DNA of 33,517 bases from Mesostigma viride (Eukaryota > Streptophyta > Mesostigmatophyceae > Mesostigmatales > Mesostigmataceae). The stretch is from contig RPFO01000168.1 of NCBI GenBank assembly GCA_009746045.1, forward strand, positions 1 through 33,517. The letters are read 5' to 3'. Positions 16,680-27,150 of this stretch are shown piece by piece. The translations under genes and the position numbers were made by a program. Position 1 is the first letter of the stretch. Each line of letters opens with the position of its first letter. The notes beneath the pieces were generated by a model. The model saw nothing but the letters and a program-made list of their open reading frames with translations, was not told where the DNA came from and did no database searches.

Positions 16680-19600
16680 TCCAGGTAAATAGGTGTACGT
16701 TTATTCCAAATATAGCCAGTAGTTAATCCCTGCTAAGCCTAGGGTATCAAGATGTCAGTGGCTAAAACGGAGCCTTACTAGACCACGGAAGCCACTGGAC
16801 TGCTAAGGGGTTGTCATTGGGCATGTGGGTAAAGATCCTGTTTTTGCCCATGAGGTCATGAAAGATCTCAAGTGGGCTGGGCTTATCCTGGTCCGCGCCA
16901 GGGTCCCAGATTTTGTTTTGTTCATTTGCAACCATCCAGTAGCGTCGCATGCCGGAGTTCCATAGGTAAATGAAGCGTGAGAGAACCCCAGCTTTGTCGA
17001 AAACTGTGCGCCTATTGAACACCACATCGTTTCGCACCGTCCAGATTGTATATAACATGCATGTGCGGAGCCATATCCACGCTTGTTGTGAAAAGGTGAG
17101 CTCAAGGCCAGGGGTGCCAGTGATGCCAAAGATAATTGAGCGGGTAGACACCGGTATGATAGGCTCAGATGTCCAGGCTGCCCATAAACCAATCAACCAG
17201 GTCCAAACTCCCTGGAGGTTACACCATAAAAATCGGTGTTCCACAGTTTCAGTGGGGTTGGTACATAAACAAGTAGCAGGGTGGTGAAATCGCCGGTGAA
17301 GGATCTCCCCTACCCCGATGGACCGGTGCATCAAGAGGTGTTGTACGTCGGTCGCGCGGCGATCAATCAACGGGTGGTCAACGGCGAGGGTGATGTTGCG
17401 GACCCAGGTGTGGCCAGGCCACTCAGTAGCGCCCCAGCGTGTGGACCCGTCCGGGGTGGAATTGATGGTTTTTATGCCGGAGCATTGTGTAGCCCCACTC
17501 TGCCGTGTACTCGTAAAGGCCCTTTACAATTCTGCTGTCACCCTGATTTAGCACCCAGCCAAATTCCACTGGATCCAATGACAACATGTCCAGGCGAGTT
17601 GATCCCACATGTAGCCAAATAATAGCAGCGTCTGGAAGGTTGGGGTTGGGTTGGTATACACATGATTGTTCAAGGGACCAAGGTACAACCCGAATCCGGT
17701 GGCATAGCTGCCGGGTGGGGAGGAACACCACTGCAGTTGTAAGTTGAGCCAAACAGCCATTGTGGCCGCTCAGCGGCGCCAGTAGTTGAACGTGCAGGGT
17801 TCCAAGGGGGAGTTCTGCGATCACCTTCCCCGAGCATGTTGCGGTCGTGCTGTATGGACAAAAGCAGCACCATTCACCAGCTTTATAGGGGGCACGGGGA
17901 GAAGTCATGAGTGTGTGCCAGCGTGGGGGTATGGCTTGTACTAGCGCGGCCCAGGCAGCATAAGTAGGCATATTGGGGACCCAGGCAGCCAGTTCGTTAT
18001 ATGTTAAGAGGCGGTAGCAGTCACCGTGGAGAATATACAGGTGGAGAATAGTGGTTACAGGGTGGGGGGATGTTATGAAGCCTTCATAGGGGTTAGGGCC
18101 ACTTAAGCATCCGAAGGGGCGATTAAGGGGGTTGAGGTATATATCATTAAAGAATAGGGGTTGGCGTGCAACTTCCTCACGTAGTGTGGGGAATAATAGG
18201 CGGTCGGGTTTAAGTGCCATAAAGCCTTGCCATATACGAGCCCAGTACCAAGGAAGACCTCTGGTGAGCTTAGGGGAGGGGAGGCGAGCAGTAAGCAGTG
18301 CGGCTCCAGAGTGCCAGGAAATACCATTGGAGTGATGAGTAAGACGTGAGAGGGTTACACGTGCCAGAAGACATCCAGGGTGTGTGTTGACACCAATGTG
18401 GGCAGAGATAACTTGTTTGGCATACACAGACCATAAACGCCATTGCATATTGTGTAAGCCTAGTCCTCCAAGAGGCCACGGCATAAAAGACATTGACTCT
18501 CTGATCCATCCGTGTACCTGGCGGCTGAGATCGCTCGATTTTTTCCAAACAAAGTTATGCCCCAGTCGTTGAATAAGAGACACGGTGTGTTCATCCGGTG
18601 GGTGGGCCTGACCGAAGTACAGCAACTTGGAGAACAGCAGCTGGTTCGTGACGAGGACCTTGCCCCGGAGGCTGAGGCGGTGTACGCCAGCCCAGCGGTT
18701 GGCCACCTGTTGTACACCAGTAAGTTTGCCCAGTTGTTGTGATTCGTCGTATAAAAAGGTTTTGACTTCCAATAACCTCCCTTCGGCTGTCCGACCGATA
18801 GGGCAGTTATGCAAAAGGTGGTATCCTCCTGGCGGGACCCATGTCACCGCCAGGTTGGTAGGTTGGAGAGTCGGGTTGGTTGTTCTGCCAATATGCAAGC
18901 CCGTGGACTTTTGCACGTTGCAGCGTTGTTGGGAGGCGGTACAGTATGTAGATATATTGTCAAGCACAGCATCAACATCACGCAAGGAGGTGCAAATGTT
19001 AGTAGTGTCATCGGCGTAGGCAGTTTGAAACAGACCACGTGTGTGGTGACGGGGATGGGGTAGCCTTGAATACGGCTGTCCTGTTGATGAAGAAAGAAGA
19101 GGCCAGCGTGAGCGAGCAAAAAGAGAAGGGGAGAGAGACAGTCGCCTTGTGGGAGGGAGCGTGTGCTATGGCCTATTTGGGATTTATGTCCATTAATTAG
19201 TAGGTGCCAAGTGAGGGATTTGATCATGCCTAGACTGACCTTAATAAGTTTAGGTCCAAAGCCAAGCCCGTGTAGTATAGCCTCGAGATATTTCCAGCAT
19301 ATGCGGTCGAATGCTTTTTCAAAATCCCAAAATAAAATAAGACCTATAATATTGTTGCGCCATGCGTCATCAACAATGTCCATGATCATGGTGATGCTGT
19401 CGCTGATGTGTAGGTTGGACCTGAATCCAACTTGTTCCGGGCCGATCAGATTATCTAGTACACTATAGAAACGGCGTTGCAAGAGTTTGCTGGCTAGTTT
19501 GTAAGGGACTGTGAGCATGCGAATGGGTCTATAATTTTTCCAACTTGTTTTATCCCCTTTTTTGTGTAAGAGGATGAGGATTGTTTCCGACCACTGGCCC

Positions 19601-20034
19601 TCAACAGTTTCGGTGTTCCAGATTTCCAGGATGCACTGGTAGAGATCCCGGCCTATGAGGGGCCAGAACGTTTTAAAAAACTCTACTGGAAGGCCATCTG
19701 CACCAGGTGCGCTACCGGTTTTGAGATGTTGAAGTGCTAGAGATGTTTCTTCCATAGTGGGGCTGGCGTCTAGTAGAGCTTGTTGTGACGGAGAGAGGCG
19801 GTGTGGAATAGCATCGAGGATTTTTTGTGTGGCTGTATTTGCAGAGGGGTCGGGTTCTGTCCGGAACAGGGTGGAGAAAAAAGCATGTCCAGATTGTAGG
19901 ATGTCTTGAGGGGTGGTATGGGTGCCAGTCTCGTCTGTAATTTCAGTGATGGTGGTTTGTGAGCGCGGGGGTGGGATAAATGCAAAGTCTAATTCCTTAT
20001 TACCGCGACGGGTCTATTACCGGGACGTTTTTAT
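16680..20034 (-). pseudogene. 5'-truncated plant-type LINE: reverse transcriptase plus zinc motif, frameshifted
   Basis: Reading leftward from about 19980: an open frame with HAFFSTLFRTEPDPSANTAT (the region before RT), then GSAPGADGLPVEFFKTFW, KNYRPIRMLTVPYKLASKLL, QVGFRSNLHISDSI, DFEKAFDRICW and SLPQGDCLSPLLFLL, all hallmarks of non-LTR reverse transcriptase. A frameshift near 19030 is followed by the intact catalytic AYADD. The C-terminal part continues to about 17430, shifts again, and ends with CLCTNPTETVEHRFLWC, the zf-RVT motif typical of plant LINEs, and stop at 16762. The endonuclease domain is absent. Two frameshifts make it inactive as assembled. No poly(A) tail is obvious at the 3' end. 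Confidence 0.85.
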
Positions 20035-20052
20035 TTACCGACAGAGTAAATT
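20035..20052 (+). repeat. 18-bp direct repeat, right copy, flanking the LINE
   Basis: Exact match to 16662-16679. It is embedded in a local duplication of TTACCGCGACGGGTCT (20000 and 20051), so the right boundary of the LINE is uncertain by some tens of bases. Confidence 0.65.
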
Positions 20053-20357
20053 ACCGCGACGGGTCTTGGTTGGTAATCTACCACCTGTAGATTAGGTGCC
20101 AGTGATCCGATGCTGTAAGATACGTTTCAGTAAGCTACTTCGGGGATCTTTGCCTGTACACGGCCAGATGGATACTTATATTGTAATGGAGAAGTGGGAG
20201 AACGTGCGTGTCTATTAGCAAATGCAGCGAAATATAAAAATGTAGTTATCAGCCTTTTTCGCCCATTCAGCAGTTGTCGTTGTCGGCCGTTGTCAGTCAG
20301 CGGCTATAGATTATGTGTGCTGGGGCCGGTGAAAAGACGCTAGCAAAGTTCGTCTGA
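20053..20357. other. intergenic, no gene seen
   Basis: Mixed-composition DNA without a credible ORF or recognisable repeat. It may hold the promoter of the broken gene that starts at 20358. Confidence 0.5.
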
Positions 20358-21531
20358 ATGGCGTCCAATAGAGGGGATTTTATTCTTAGTGGATCGTTGG
20401 ACGAGGAGAAGGCGAGGTTGCTGGCGGAGAATGCGAAAGAGCAGAGGGAAGCAGCGGAAGCCGTGCGTGGAAGATGAGGTAACGGGATGGAGTGTGGGCC
20501 CTGGCTTCTGGTTATGAAATGATGGCGGTTGCAGGCCAGCCGTGCTCGCTGGTAATGGGTGCGTGGTGTTGAAATCCAAGTTCTGCGCTTATTCTGTTCT
20601 TTGGTCAATGATTGAAGGGATGTCGCCTTGTTTTATTTTTGTGCATCTGCGTCCCGTCGTGACTGCCTCGTCATGGATGCCCAGGCGTAGAAGTTCGAAC
20701 GAGGGAATGATTTTTCAAACGCCTGGATATGTTATGATAGTACGAATAAATGGTAATTGGTAGAGGCGGCCAAAATTTTGTTGGAAGTGTGCCAACGCCG
20801 CACATACGACTTGAACAACCCTAGGTATCTTAGGAAAAGGAAGCACGGATACGTCGGAGTGGAGGAAGAGGAAGACGATGACGATGGTGAAGACGGAGAG
20901 GTTTACAATGGAGGCCTTGAGAAAGGGGAGACATTGAAGCAGGAGAGCAGGCTAGCGGTGAGTGGCCCGTCATGAATTACATTGTGGTTGCAGTTGTTAG
21001 CGAGGTGTGTTGATTGCTTCTTGCCACGGGTAATCGCTAGCGTGCATAACCTTCTTTTTTCAGCAGGTGTTCTGGTGCATTGACTGCCGCAAAGCAATTA
21101 ATGGGACTGATTATGTGCCTATCATGCCGTTTGGGAATCATAAATTGCCAACATTTCGTGTTTAGAAGGCGCGCCTTCAGAAGCATATTCAGCACCGCAC
21201 GAACCAGGTGCTGAAGGCGTGCTTGGAGAGGAAGGGGTATAAAGTGCGCATGACCGCATCGAAGAAGAAGAAGCAGCAGGAATCGGGCAAGACCATGATA
21301 ACCGAGCCAGCATTGGCTTTCGTGCATGCAGTACATGGTGCGGCGCAGGCAGTGAATGCTGCATCGATTGCAGCGGTGCAGCCTGTGGCCATGGCGGTGC
21401 AGGGCGCCGGTCCTGATGTGTGGGCGTTGGCGAAGCAGATTCACGATGCTGTCATGGCCACGTTGTCAAGCCAAGGAATGGGTGTTGGTTCCAGTCAGGT
21501 GCCTCGCCCGGAGGAAGCTTTTCTGCTGTAA
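20358..21531 (+). pseudogene. small multi-exon gene with an in-frame TAG, probably broken
   Basis: Three coding blocks are visible. Block 1, from ATG 20358, reads MASNRGDFILSGSLDEEKAR and a Glu/Ala-rich helix, ending at TGA 20475 just before a donor-like GTAACG. Block 2 (about 20764-20957) reads AAKILLEVCQRRTYDLNNPR, an acidic EEEEDDDDGEDGE tract, and ends at donor GTGAGT. Block 3 starts after TTTTTTCAG at 21064 with QVFWCIDCRKAINGTDYVP, in phase 0 with block 2. It meets TAG at 21163-21165, yet the same frame is open again to 21531 (KARLQKHIQHRTNQVLKACL, then an Ala/Val-rich segment). The WC-x2-C motif suggests a zinc ribbon half-site. I do not recognise the family. The stop could be avoided by an unseen splice. 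Confidence 0.45.
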
Positions 21532-21540
21532 GCAGAGGTG

Positions 21541-21632
21541 CGGCATCAAGCATTTGCAATCGCCATGAGAGCAGTGGAGATGTCTGCGGCATGAAGCATT
21601 TGCAATCGCCATGAGAGCAGTGGAGATGTCTG
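21541..21632 (+). repeat. 46-bp tandem duplication
   Basis: GCGGCATCAAGCATTTGCAA and the 26 bases after it recur once with a single change (GCATGAAGC). It follows the stop of the broken gene and carries no coding signal. Confidence 0.85.
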
Positions 21633-21779
21633 CGGGATTGGGAGATCGGCAGACAATTGCAGGAGGACATTGTGCGGTACGCTTGTAGGGTGGGAGCTGT
21701 GTTGTTCCGCTCGCTAATGGACATGTGCCCCTGTAACCTCTTCCAGGCTACTATCTGCTATCCACCTCTTCAGGCTTAC

Positions 21780-21972
21780 ATATAATCCCCATTACTTAAT
21801 CACTAAATGTGCAAAGATGTGTGTTTACATGCAATATGAGGCGCCATGGTGGTGTCACGGTGTCACGGTGTCACGGTGTCACGGTGTCACGGAGTCACGG
21901 TGTCCAGGTCATCTAGGGCAACCTTGTCATTATCAAATAGACATATAATCCCCATTACTTAATCACTAAATG
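21780..21972 (+). repeat. right subterminal repeat block with (GTGTCACG)n
   Basis: Same unit and same orientation as 13607-13848, with TATAATCCCCATTACTTAAT on both sides of the octamer tract. It abuts the right terminal inverted repeat at 21973. Confidence 0.85.
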
Positions 21973-22018
21973 TGCAGGGCGTCCCCAACATCTACTGCTC
22001 CAATTTTGGTACTTTTGA

Positions 22019-22632
22019 AATTCCATGCCTGGAGCGCAAAGTTTGCAATATATGTGCCGTTTGTAGCTCTAGCTCTATAATAACCTGACCAACCCCGCAT
22101 TCCTCAAAGTACTTAGCACTTGTTGCCTATTCTCATTATGCGAATCACATGATTAGGATGTGCTTCATGATTGCTATTGCTCGAGATTCAATTAAGAATG
22201 ATTGACATCAATAAATGATGAACCAAATAAACCAAATTAGGCCACTTGACAAGTTCATGATCCATTTAAATTGTACAATTAAGCGATTAATTAATTCATA
22301 AATCATACATTACATGGGATACCCCCGTCGACGAGCTAGTGGTACGTACAATGAAACATTTGAGTTTGTAACATGTCTCCATGGATATATACATGTATGC
22401 TGGACCTCGCGCATCTCAGCCCTCTAAGAAATGTTATTTGAACTCAGGTCTAGATCTAAATATATACATGATCTGGATAATATTATACACTTCCTTAAAA
22501 GAGCATGAATCGAGCTTTACAATTCAGGACAAGGAACTCGTTTGCAAATCACGGCTGAAAGGCAAGTGCTCACAACGAAGCACGTGCTCTCAAGGCTGTC
22601 CACCTCGTCCAACCAAGCCCGGGCGAGCTGGC
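22019..22632. other. AT-rich intergenic stretch, no gene seen
   Basis: Between the right inverted repeat and the stop codon of gene B. The part 22100-22520 is A/T-rich with no sustained frame. The part nearest gene B is probably its 3' UTR and downstream region. Confidence 0.5.
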
Positions 22633-25600
22633 CTACTCAACAGGTCTCTTCTTGGCCAAGTTCGTGAGCCGTTTCTCGACGTCTGTCGGAATGGTCAAGA
22701 TGGCCTGGCGATTGTTAGCTGGGTTGACAACAATGGTGTGTTCGAACCCCGCGTCCATGCACAGGTAGCAATTGACCAAGTTTGGCTGTTCAGCTTGCGC
22801 ATCGGCGTCCATTTTGAACATCGTCGCCATACCCGGAAATCTGTCCCAGTAGCGCACCCCCACCACCCATTGTCCCTTACGGAACAACTCCCTATCGACC
22901 TTGCCGTTTCTGTCGGCCACTCGCCTCACGAAAGTAGCGGCCACCTGATAAGGCTCCTGCAAGACTTCCGCTAGCCAATATGGATGATCTGGATCGTGGG
23001 ACTCATCACCAGAGTAGGACTCGACGGCAAAAATGTCTCGCAGCTTCAGTCTCCTTCCCATCATCGTCCTCTCTGCCTGTAGTCTGTTCAGTCGCGTCCC
23101 TGCGTGCCCCCCTTGTCCGTTTGGGTTCCTTTGCACTGGCTCCCCCAGTTTGTGGAGCTTCATCCGAGCACCTCCCACATTCCAGCCGTCCATGTCGGTC
23201 CACTCCTTTCGACAATCCCACCACCTTTCCTCGGCGCACGCACCGCCACAATAGCAGGAATACTGGCGCAGCATTAAGCGCGTCACATTCGACTTGTCCA
23301 TGCGCCACCAGTGCGCCTTCTTCACTCCTTTGATTTCGCCGCGCCCTGGGCTGTAAGGAAGCACCTGCGCGTCGAAGACAAGATTTGCACAAGGGAAAGT
23401 TGAAGTTACGAGACCATCGAGCTAGTTGTGTTTTATTAAGCACTCCTGATCGCCAGGACTCCAAGAACGCCCTAGAAACGACGGCCGGCGTAACTATTCC
23501 CTGAACGAGGACTGTACACTTAATTACCTCGGGGAACTCGAAGAAGTTACGCCTGGTCGTTGTGGTCCCGCCCACCGCCCCCGACGCCAGATTCTCCACC
23601 AACTGGGCGGCCGTCTGTTTGTCCTGGTTCTCTTCCCTGATGTGCCACCTCCTCAACATGCACTTCACAGTCCCACCAGCTCCATCCACCTCCCCCTTTC
23701 CGTGCTGCTCCCCAAAGTAATTCCACTCAAATGACTCCAGGTGCGGATCCTCCGTCAGCAGCCGGGCCACTTCCGCGATCACATTCCTTGACTTGAACTG
23801 CATGGAGCAATTGTCCGACCACCCAATGAAGCGCTTCACCTCTACCCCTTCTGACCGTAGTGTCGCCAGGATTTTGAGGATAGCAAAACGGAGGGCCCGC
23901 CCGTCCCTTTTCATTCCGCCCTGTCCGATGAAGTGAAACTCCCTTCTCACGACCTTTCCCGACGCTGGATCCAAGTAGCGCACGATCCAGGGCATAAGGA
24001 CGAATGTGACTGGATGCCAATACTGTGCTTGGAGATTGTGATAGGTGTAAGACTGGTAGTTCTCGGCGTAATCTGTGTGGCATACAAGGTCCCCCACCCG
24101 CATCCTTGAGAGACATTCCTTGGAGGCGTCCGCTTGCCACCACGCGTTGAAGCAATGCTGGATGAAGTCCGGCCACTTGTCCACAATTGCCTCCTTTAGC
24201 TCCGTTGGTGTGGACTTGACGTCGACTTGCGTCAATCGCTGCCCACCAGCCTTTGCGATCTCGTCACAGTCGTCCTGCATATGCGCAGTGTGCACATACA
24301 GAAAAGACATCAACTTCGACCCACCAATGACCTGTAGAAAGAAAAAAGACAGGACCTCAGGAAAAATTGAAAAAGAAACGCCTTGGGGCGCAACCACTCC
24401 ACTAAAAATTACCTCTGGCCCAAGAACTTCAGGAAACATTGCAAAAGAAACGCCTTGGGGCGCAACCACTCCACTAAAAATTACCTCTGGCCCAAGAACC
24501 GCACCCGGCGGCACATCCTGCATCTCGTATCTGGTCCATGAAATCAGGTGGTTGGAAGCCTCCTCCCGTTCGCATAACATGAAGTTCCGAATTCCACACT
24601 TGGGAGCCAGGCAAGTGCCCAACACACAAGCCTTACGCCGGATCGAGCAAACCCCCAACTCCTCGCCCAGGTCATGATCGGGCACCCCTTCCTCGTCGTC
24701 CAGCACCCTCCCATGCATGGGCAGATCCTCAAGTTCGCCCTGAAAAGGCTGAACCTGCGGCCGCGACGACCCCACAGACGACCTCGAACCTCCCCCCTCC
24801 CTCATCCCCTCCACCTCACAAGTAAACTTGTTCACCCACTCTGTCGTGTGAGTGGCTTTGAAAATGGAACATGTGGGCACGGACGACCCCACGTCGAGCT
24901 GGCTACCATGATCGCACGCGTGGCATTCAGGTCCGCACTCGCATCTGGCATGAAAAGTTGCACGAAATTTGGCCAACCCCCCAACCATGGACTGCATGGT
25001 AGTGTGGTGCTGGCATGCGCACAAGTTCCGCATTTTCCACCGCCCCTTGACGCATGCGGGCATATGCTTGCAAAAAGTAGTGTATCCCACATGAACTGTG
25101 CTCTTCTGATTCGTGCGTAGCATTGACATCCCTGCCTCCGTCTCCAAAATCACCTGATTTCCCCCCCTCACACCCTCCTCTCCCTCCCCCCCCCCCCTCC
25201 CTACTGTCCATCCGCCGCGGTGGCTTCAACTCCGGATGGCGGGAAATGAACACTTCGTAAATCTTCGACTTGGAGACAGTATAGTAGCGCGCACCCTCCG
25301 AAAACGCTAGTGTATGTTTGTAATCCTTTCTGGTCCATTCACAATGAACATCCTTCATGTTCGGAGACGCCCGCGTCAAGTTATCATCCCTCCAGCACGC
25401 TTGTATCAGGGCAATGACTTCCGTCGGAAGCTCGTCTTTCCTCCTCCTCCTCTCTGGCGCACTCATCAAAAGGTCGTCCTCCCCTTCTTCCATTCCATCC
25501 CTGTGACCCCGAACAGTTGCGACAAAGCGCCTGTCAATCCCGAACGCGCGCTCCACAATCCTGTCCGGGACGCCCTCCATTGCCTTCGTAACAAGTCCAC

Positions 25601-25982
25601 ACAAGGCCCACCTAAGCCCACGATCCTTCTCAGATGTTCCCAAGTCGCCAAAAGCCTTCTTGATGTTATCCCGAAGAGATTCCGCCCAATTTTCAGGAAG
25701 CCCGCCGTCACAGTTCTTCCTCTTCTTAATGCCGTTGCTCTCCGCCACCATGGCATTTAGTCTTGAAGCTGCGCAAGACAGAACCTCCGCGCTCATCTCT
25801 GGCGTCCTGTGGTTGTTTGCTTTCACGCGTTCCGCCATGATAGGAAAGATGTCATTGGCAATTTTGTACCCCTTGTTCTCGATGTACTTGTCGCTCCAGA
25901 GACCGCGAAGTGCAGGCTCCCGGTCGTCATTGGACAAGGGACGCGAACCGTCGGAAACGGCCCCCCGCCCCGATCGCGCCAT
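22633..25982 (-). CDS. gene B: DDE/RNase H-fold transposase-like protein, about 1010 aa
   Basis: Exons (minus): 25982-24485, 24331-23528, 23364-22633; both introns are phase 0 with GT-AG ends. Start MARSGRGAVSDGSRPLSNDD. Domains in order: a helix-turn-helix-like region (IVERAFGIDRRFVATVRGHR), TRASPNMKDV, a Cys/His cluster (CKHMPACVKGRWKMRNLCAC then QHH), a second cluster (LGTCLAPKCGIRNFMLCERE), then the core HTDYAENYQSYTYHNLQAQY, IGWSDNCSMQFKSRN and FGEQHGKGEVDGAGGTVK. D-AENY, SD-C-x2-Q-x-K and HGKG-x2-DG resemble a family common in animal genomes as hypothetical proteins; the three Asp are likely the DDE triad (inference). The C-terminus has CYCGGAC. Exon 1 is one base out of frame at G12 (25186-25197). 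Both introns carry sense GC-dyads. Confidence 0.65.
23475..23495 (-). repeat. GC-dyad in gene B intron 2
   Basis: Read on the minus strand: GTTACG, core CGCCGGCCGTCG, CGTTTCT. Sense to gene B, about 33 bases after the donor GTAATT (23527) inside the 163-nt intron 23365-23527. Confidence 0.85.
24342..24501 (-). repeat. duplicated 72-bp donor plus GC-dyad unit in gene B intron 1
   Basis: Two 72-bp units carry the exon end GTTCTTGGGCCAGAG, the donor GTAATTTTTAGTGG and a GC-dyad (plus coordinates 24446-24466 and 24374-24394; core CGCCCCAAGGCG). Donors are at 24484 and 24412. Because 72 is a multiple of three and the 153-nt intron has no stop, use of the inner donor adds 24 residues and retention adds 51, all in frame. 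Confidence 0.85.
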
Positions 25983-26035
25983 CAGACTTTGGTCAGACGG
26001 CAGCTGATTTTTTTCGCCTCTTAATCCCGCGGCAC

Positions 26036-26055
26036 CGAAAGCCCTGAGGATGAGT
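26036..26055 (-). other. probable 3' splice acceptor upstream of the gene B start codon
   Basis: On the minus strand ATTACTCATCCTCAG precedes GGCTTTCGGTG, about 60 bases before ATG 25982. It suggests a 5' UTR intron or a further upstream exon whose start is not identified. Confidence 0.4.
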
Positions 26056-26125
26056 AATGATAAATAATCACCATTAAAGACACGACGAAAACGATGGGCA
26101 TCAAACAAGAACGACAAGCGTCATT

Positions 26126-26681
26126 AATAACGCCGGCCGGCGCAACTGGATACATGTAAACCATACAAAAGTGATTTTATGAAACACATACAGTTTGTCA
26201 TTAATAACGACGGCCGGCGTAACTCGGGCGCAATTAAAAACCATTAAGAAGCAACTCAGGATATGCAGGCAGAAATCCTTCAGGTGTAAAAAAGATGTAC
26301 AAACACACTTTTGGTAATGGGGCCTGATTGCGCAACTGCAAGATACCATTGGAAACGCCGGCCGGCGCAACTGGATGCATGTACATAAACCATACAAAAG
26401 TGATTTGCACAAAACCCCTACAATTTGTCATGAGTAACGACGGCCGGCGTAACTCGGTTGCATTTGAAAACCACAAAGAAGCAACTCAGGTAGTGAAGGC
26501 GGAAATCCCAGAGGTGATAAAATGTTTACCAACACAAAATGTTGATAAGCGTGCAAGCTTTTGCAAGTGCGCGCAAGATACCATTGGAAACGCCGGCCGG
26601 CGCAACTGGAACACCAAAACAAAAAACTTGATTTGCACGAAACCCATTCAGTTCGTCATGGATAACGACGGCCGGCGCAAC
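26126..26681 (-). repeat. upstream array of six GC-dyads (minus orientation)
   Basis: Dyads at 26126-26146, 26203-26223, 26351-26371, 26433-26453, 26586-26606 and 26661-26681. Two alternating types (core CGCCGGCCGGCG, perfect 12-nt palindrome, or its CGCCGGCCGTCG form) make about two and a half copies of a ~230-bp tandem unit. Shared phrases include AAGATACCATTGGAAACG and AAACCATACAAAAGTGATTT. All read GTTRCG ... in the minus direction, sense to gene B. It is the mirror counterpart of the plus array at 1803-2206. Confidence 0.85.
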
Positions 26682-27150
26682 TTCATGGCACTCACCACTT
26701 TCACCAAATGCCATGTCGCCATTATATTGAGGAAAGCGAAGTATGCCCACTTGAAGCTGTGGTCTGCAGAACATTGACACAAAATATGCATGGTATTTCA
26801 AGCAATGAATGCTATGTGTCAGGCATCAATGTCTTTATTGTATCCAAATGTGGTTAGGACGGAGGTTTACATTGGTTGCTATTTTAAGACAATGGCGTAT
26901 AACCAAACATTGCACACACTCAAGAGTGTACTTATGCTGAACTGGAAAGGAACATTAAACCCCAATAAGGTAGATATTTTTCTTTTACATTTTAATTTTT
27001 TATATACTACTTTATATAATATTATATTATATTATATTATATTATGCTATATTATGTTATATGAAATAACATTAAAATTAACATAAAATTAAAATTATAT
27101 ATTAATTATAGTATATTATATAATTTATATTATATATTATATTCACGATG
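26682..27150. other. non-coding, ending in an AT microsatellite
   Basis: No credible ORF. From about 26995 to 27145 the sequence is almost pure A/T with ATATT and TATAT repeats (ATTATATTATATTAT). It may mark a boundary between the gene block and the following repeat-rich DNA. Confidence 0.6.

Larger units (their letters stand above)
13551..22018. mobile_element. 8.5-kb region bounded by terminal inverted repeats
   Basis: Left end 13551-13606 and right end 21973-22018 are inverted copies. They share 12 bases (TCAAAAGTACCA) at the tip and 31 bases at the inner side (from TTGGAGCAGTAG to ACGCCCTGCA), separated by 13 extra bases on the left and 3 on the right. Just inside both ends lies the same direct-repeat block with (GTGTCACG)n. 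Outside, TTTCATGAC (left) and TTCCATGCC (right) match at seven of nine positions, a possible decayed 9-bp target duplication. No transposase is seen between the ends. The interior is filled by a LINE piece, a TTAA element, an RT LINE and a broken gene. It could be one nested element or two solo copies in opposite orientation. Confidence 0.6.

Noticed and set aside
23545-23565. A plus-strand GTTACGCCTGGTCGTTGTG resembling a GC-dyad, antisense to gene B
   Set aside because: It lies inside coding exon 2 of gene B, lacks the TTTCT flank, and its core does not pair well. It is probably chance, though its nearness to the donor is noted.
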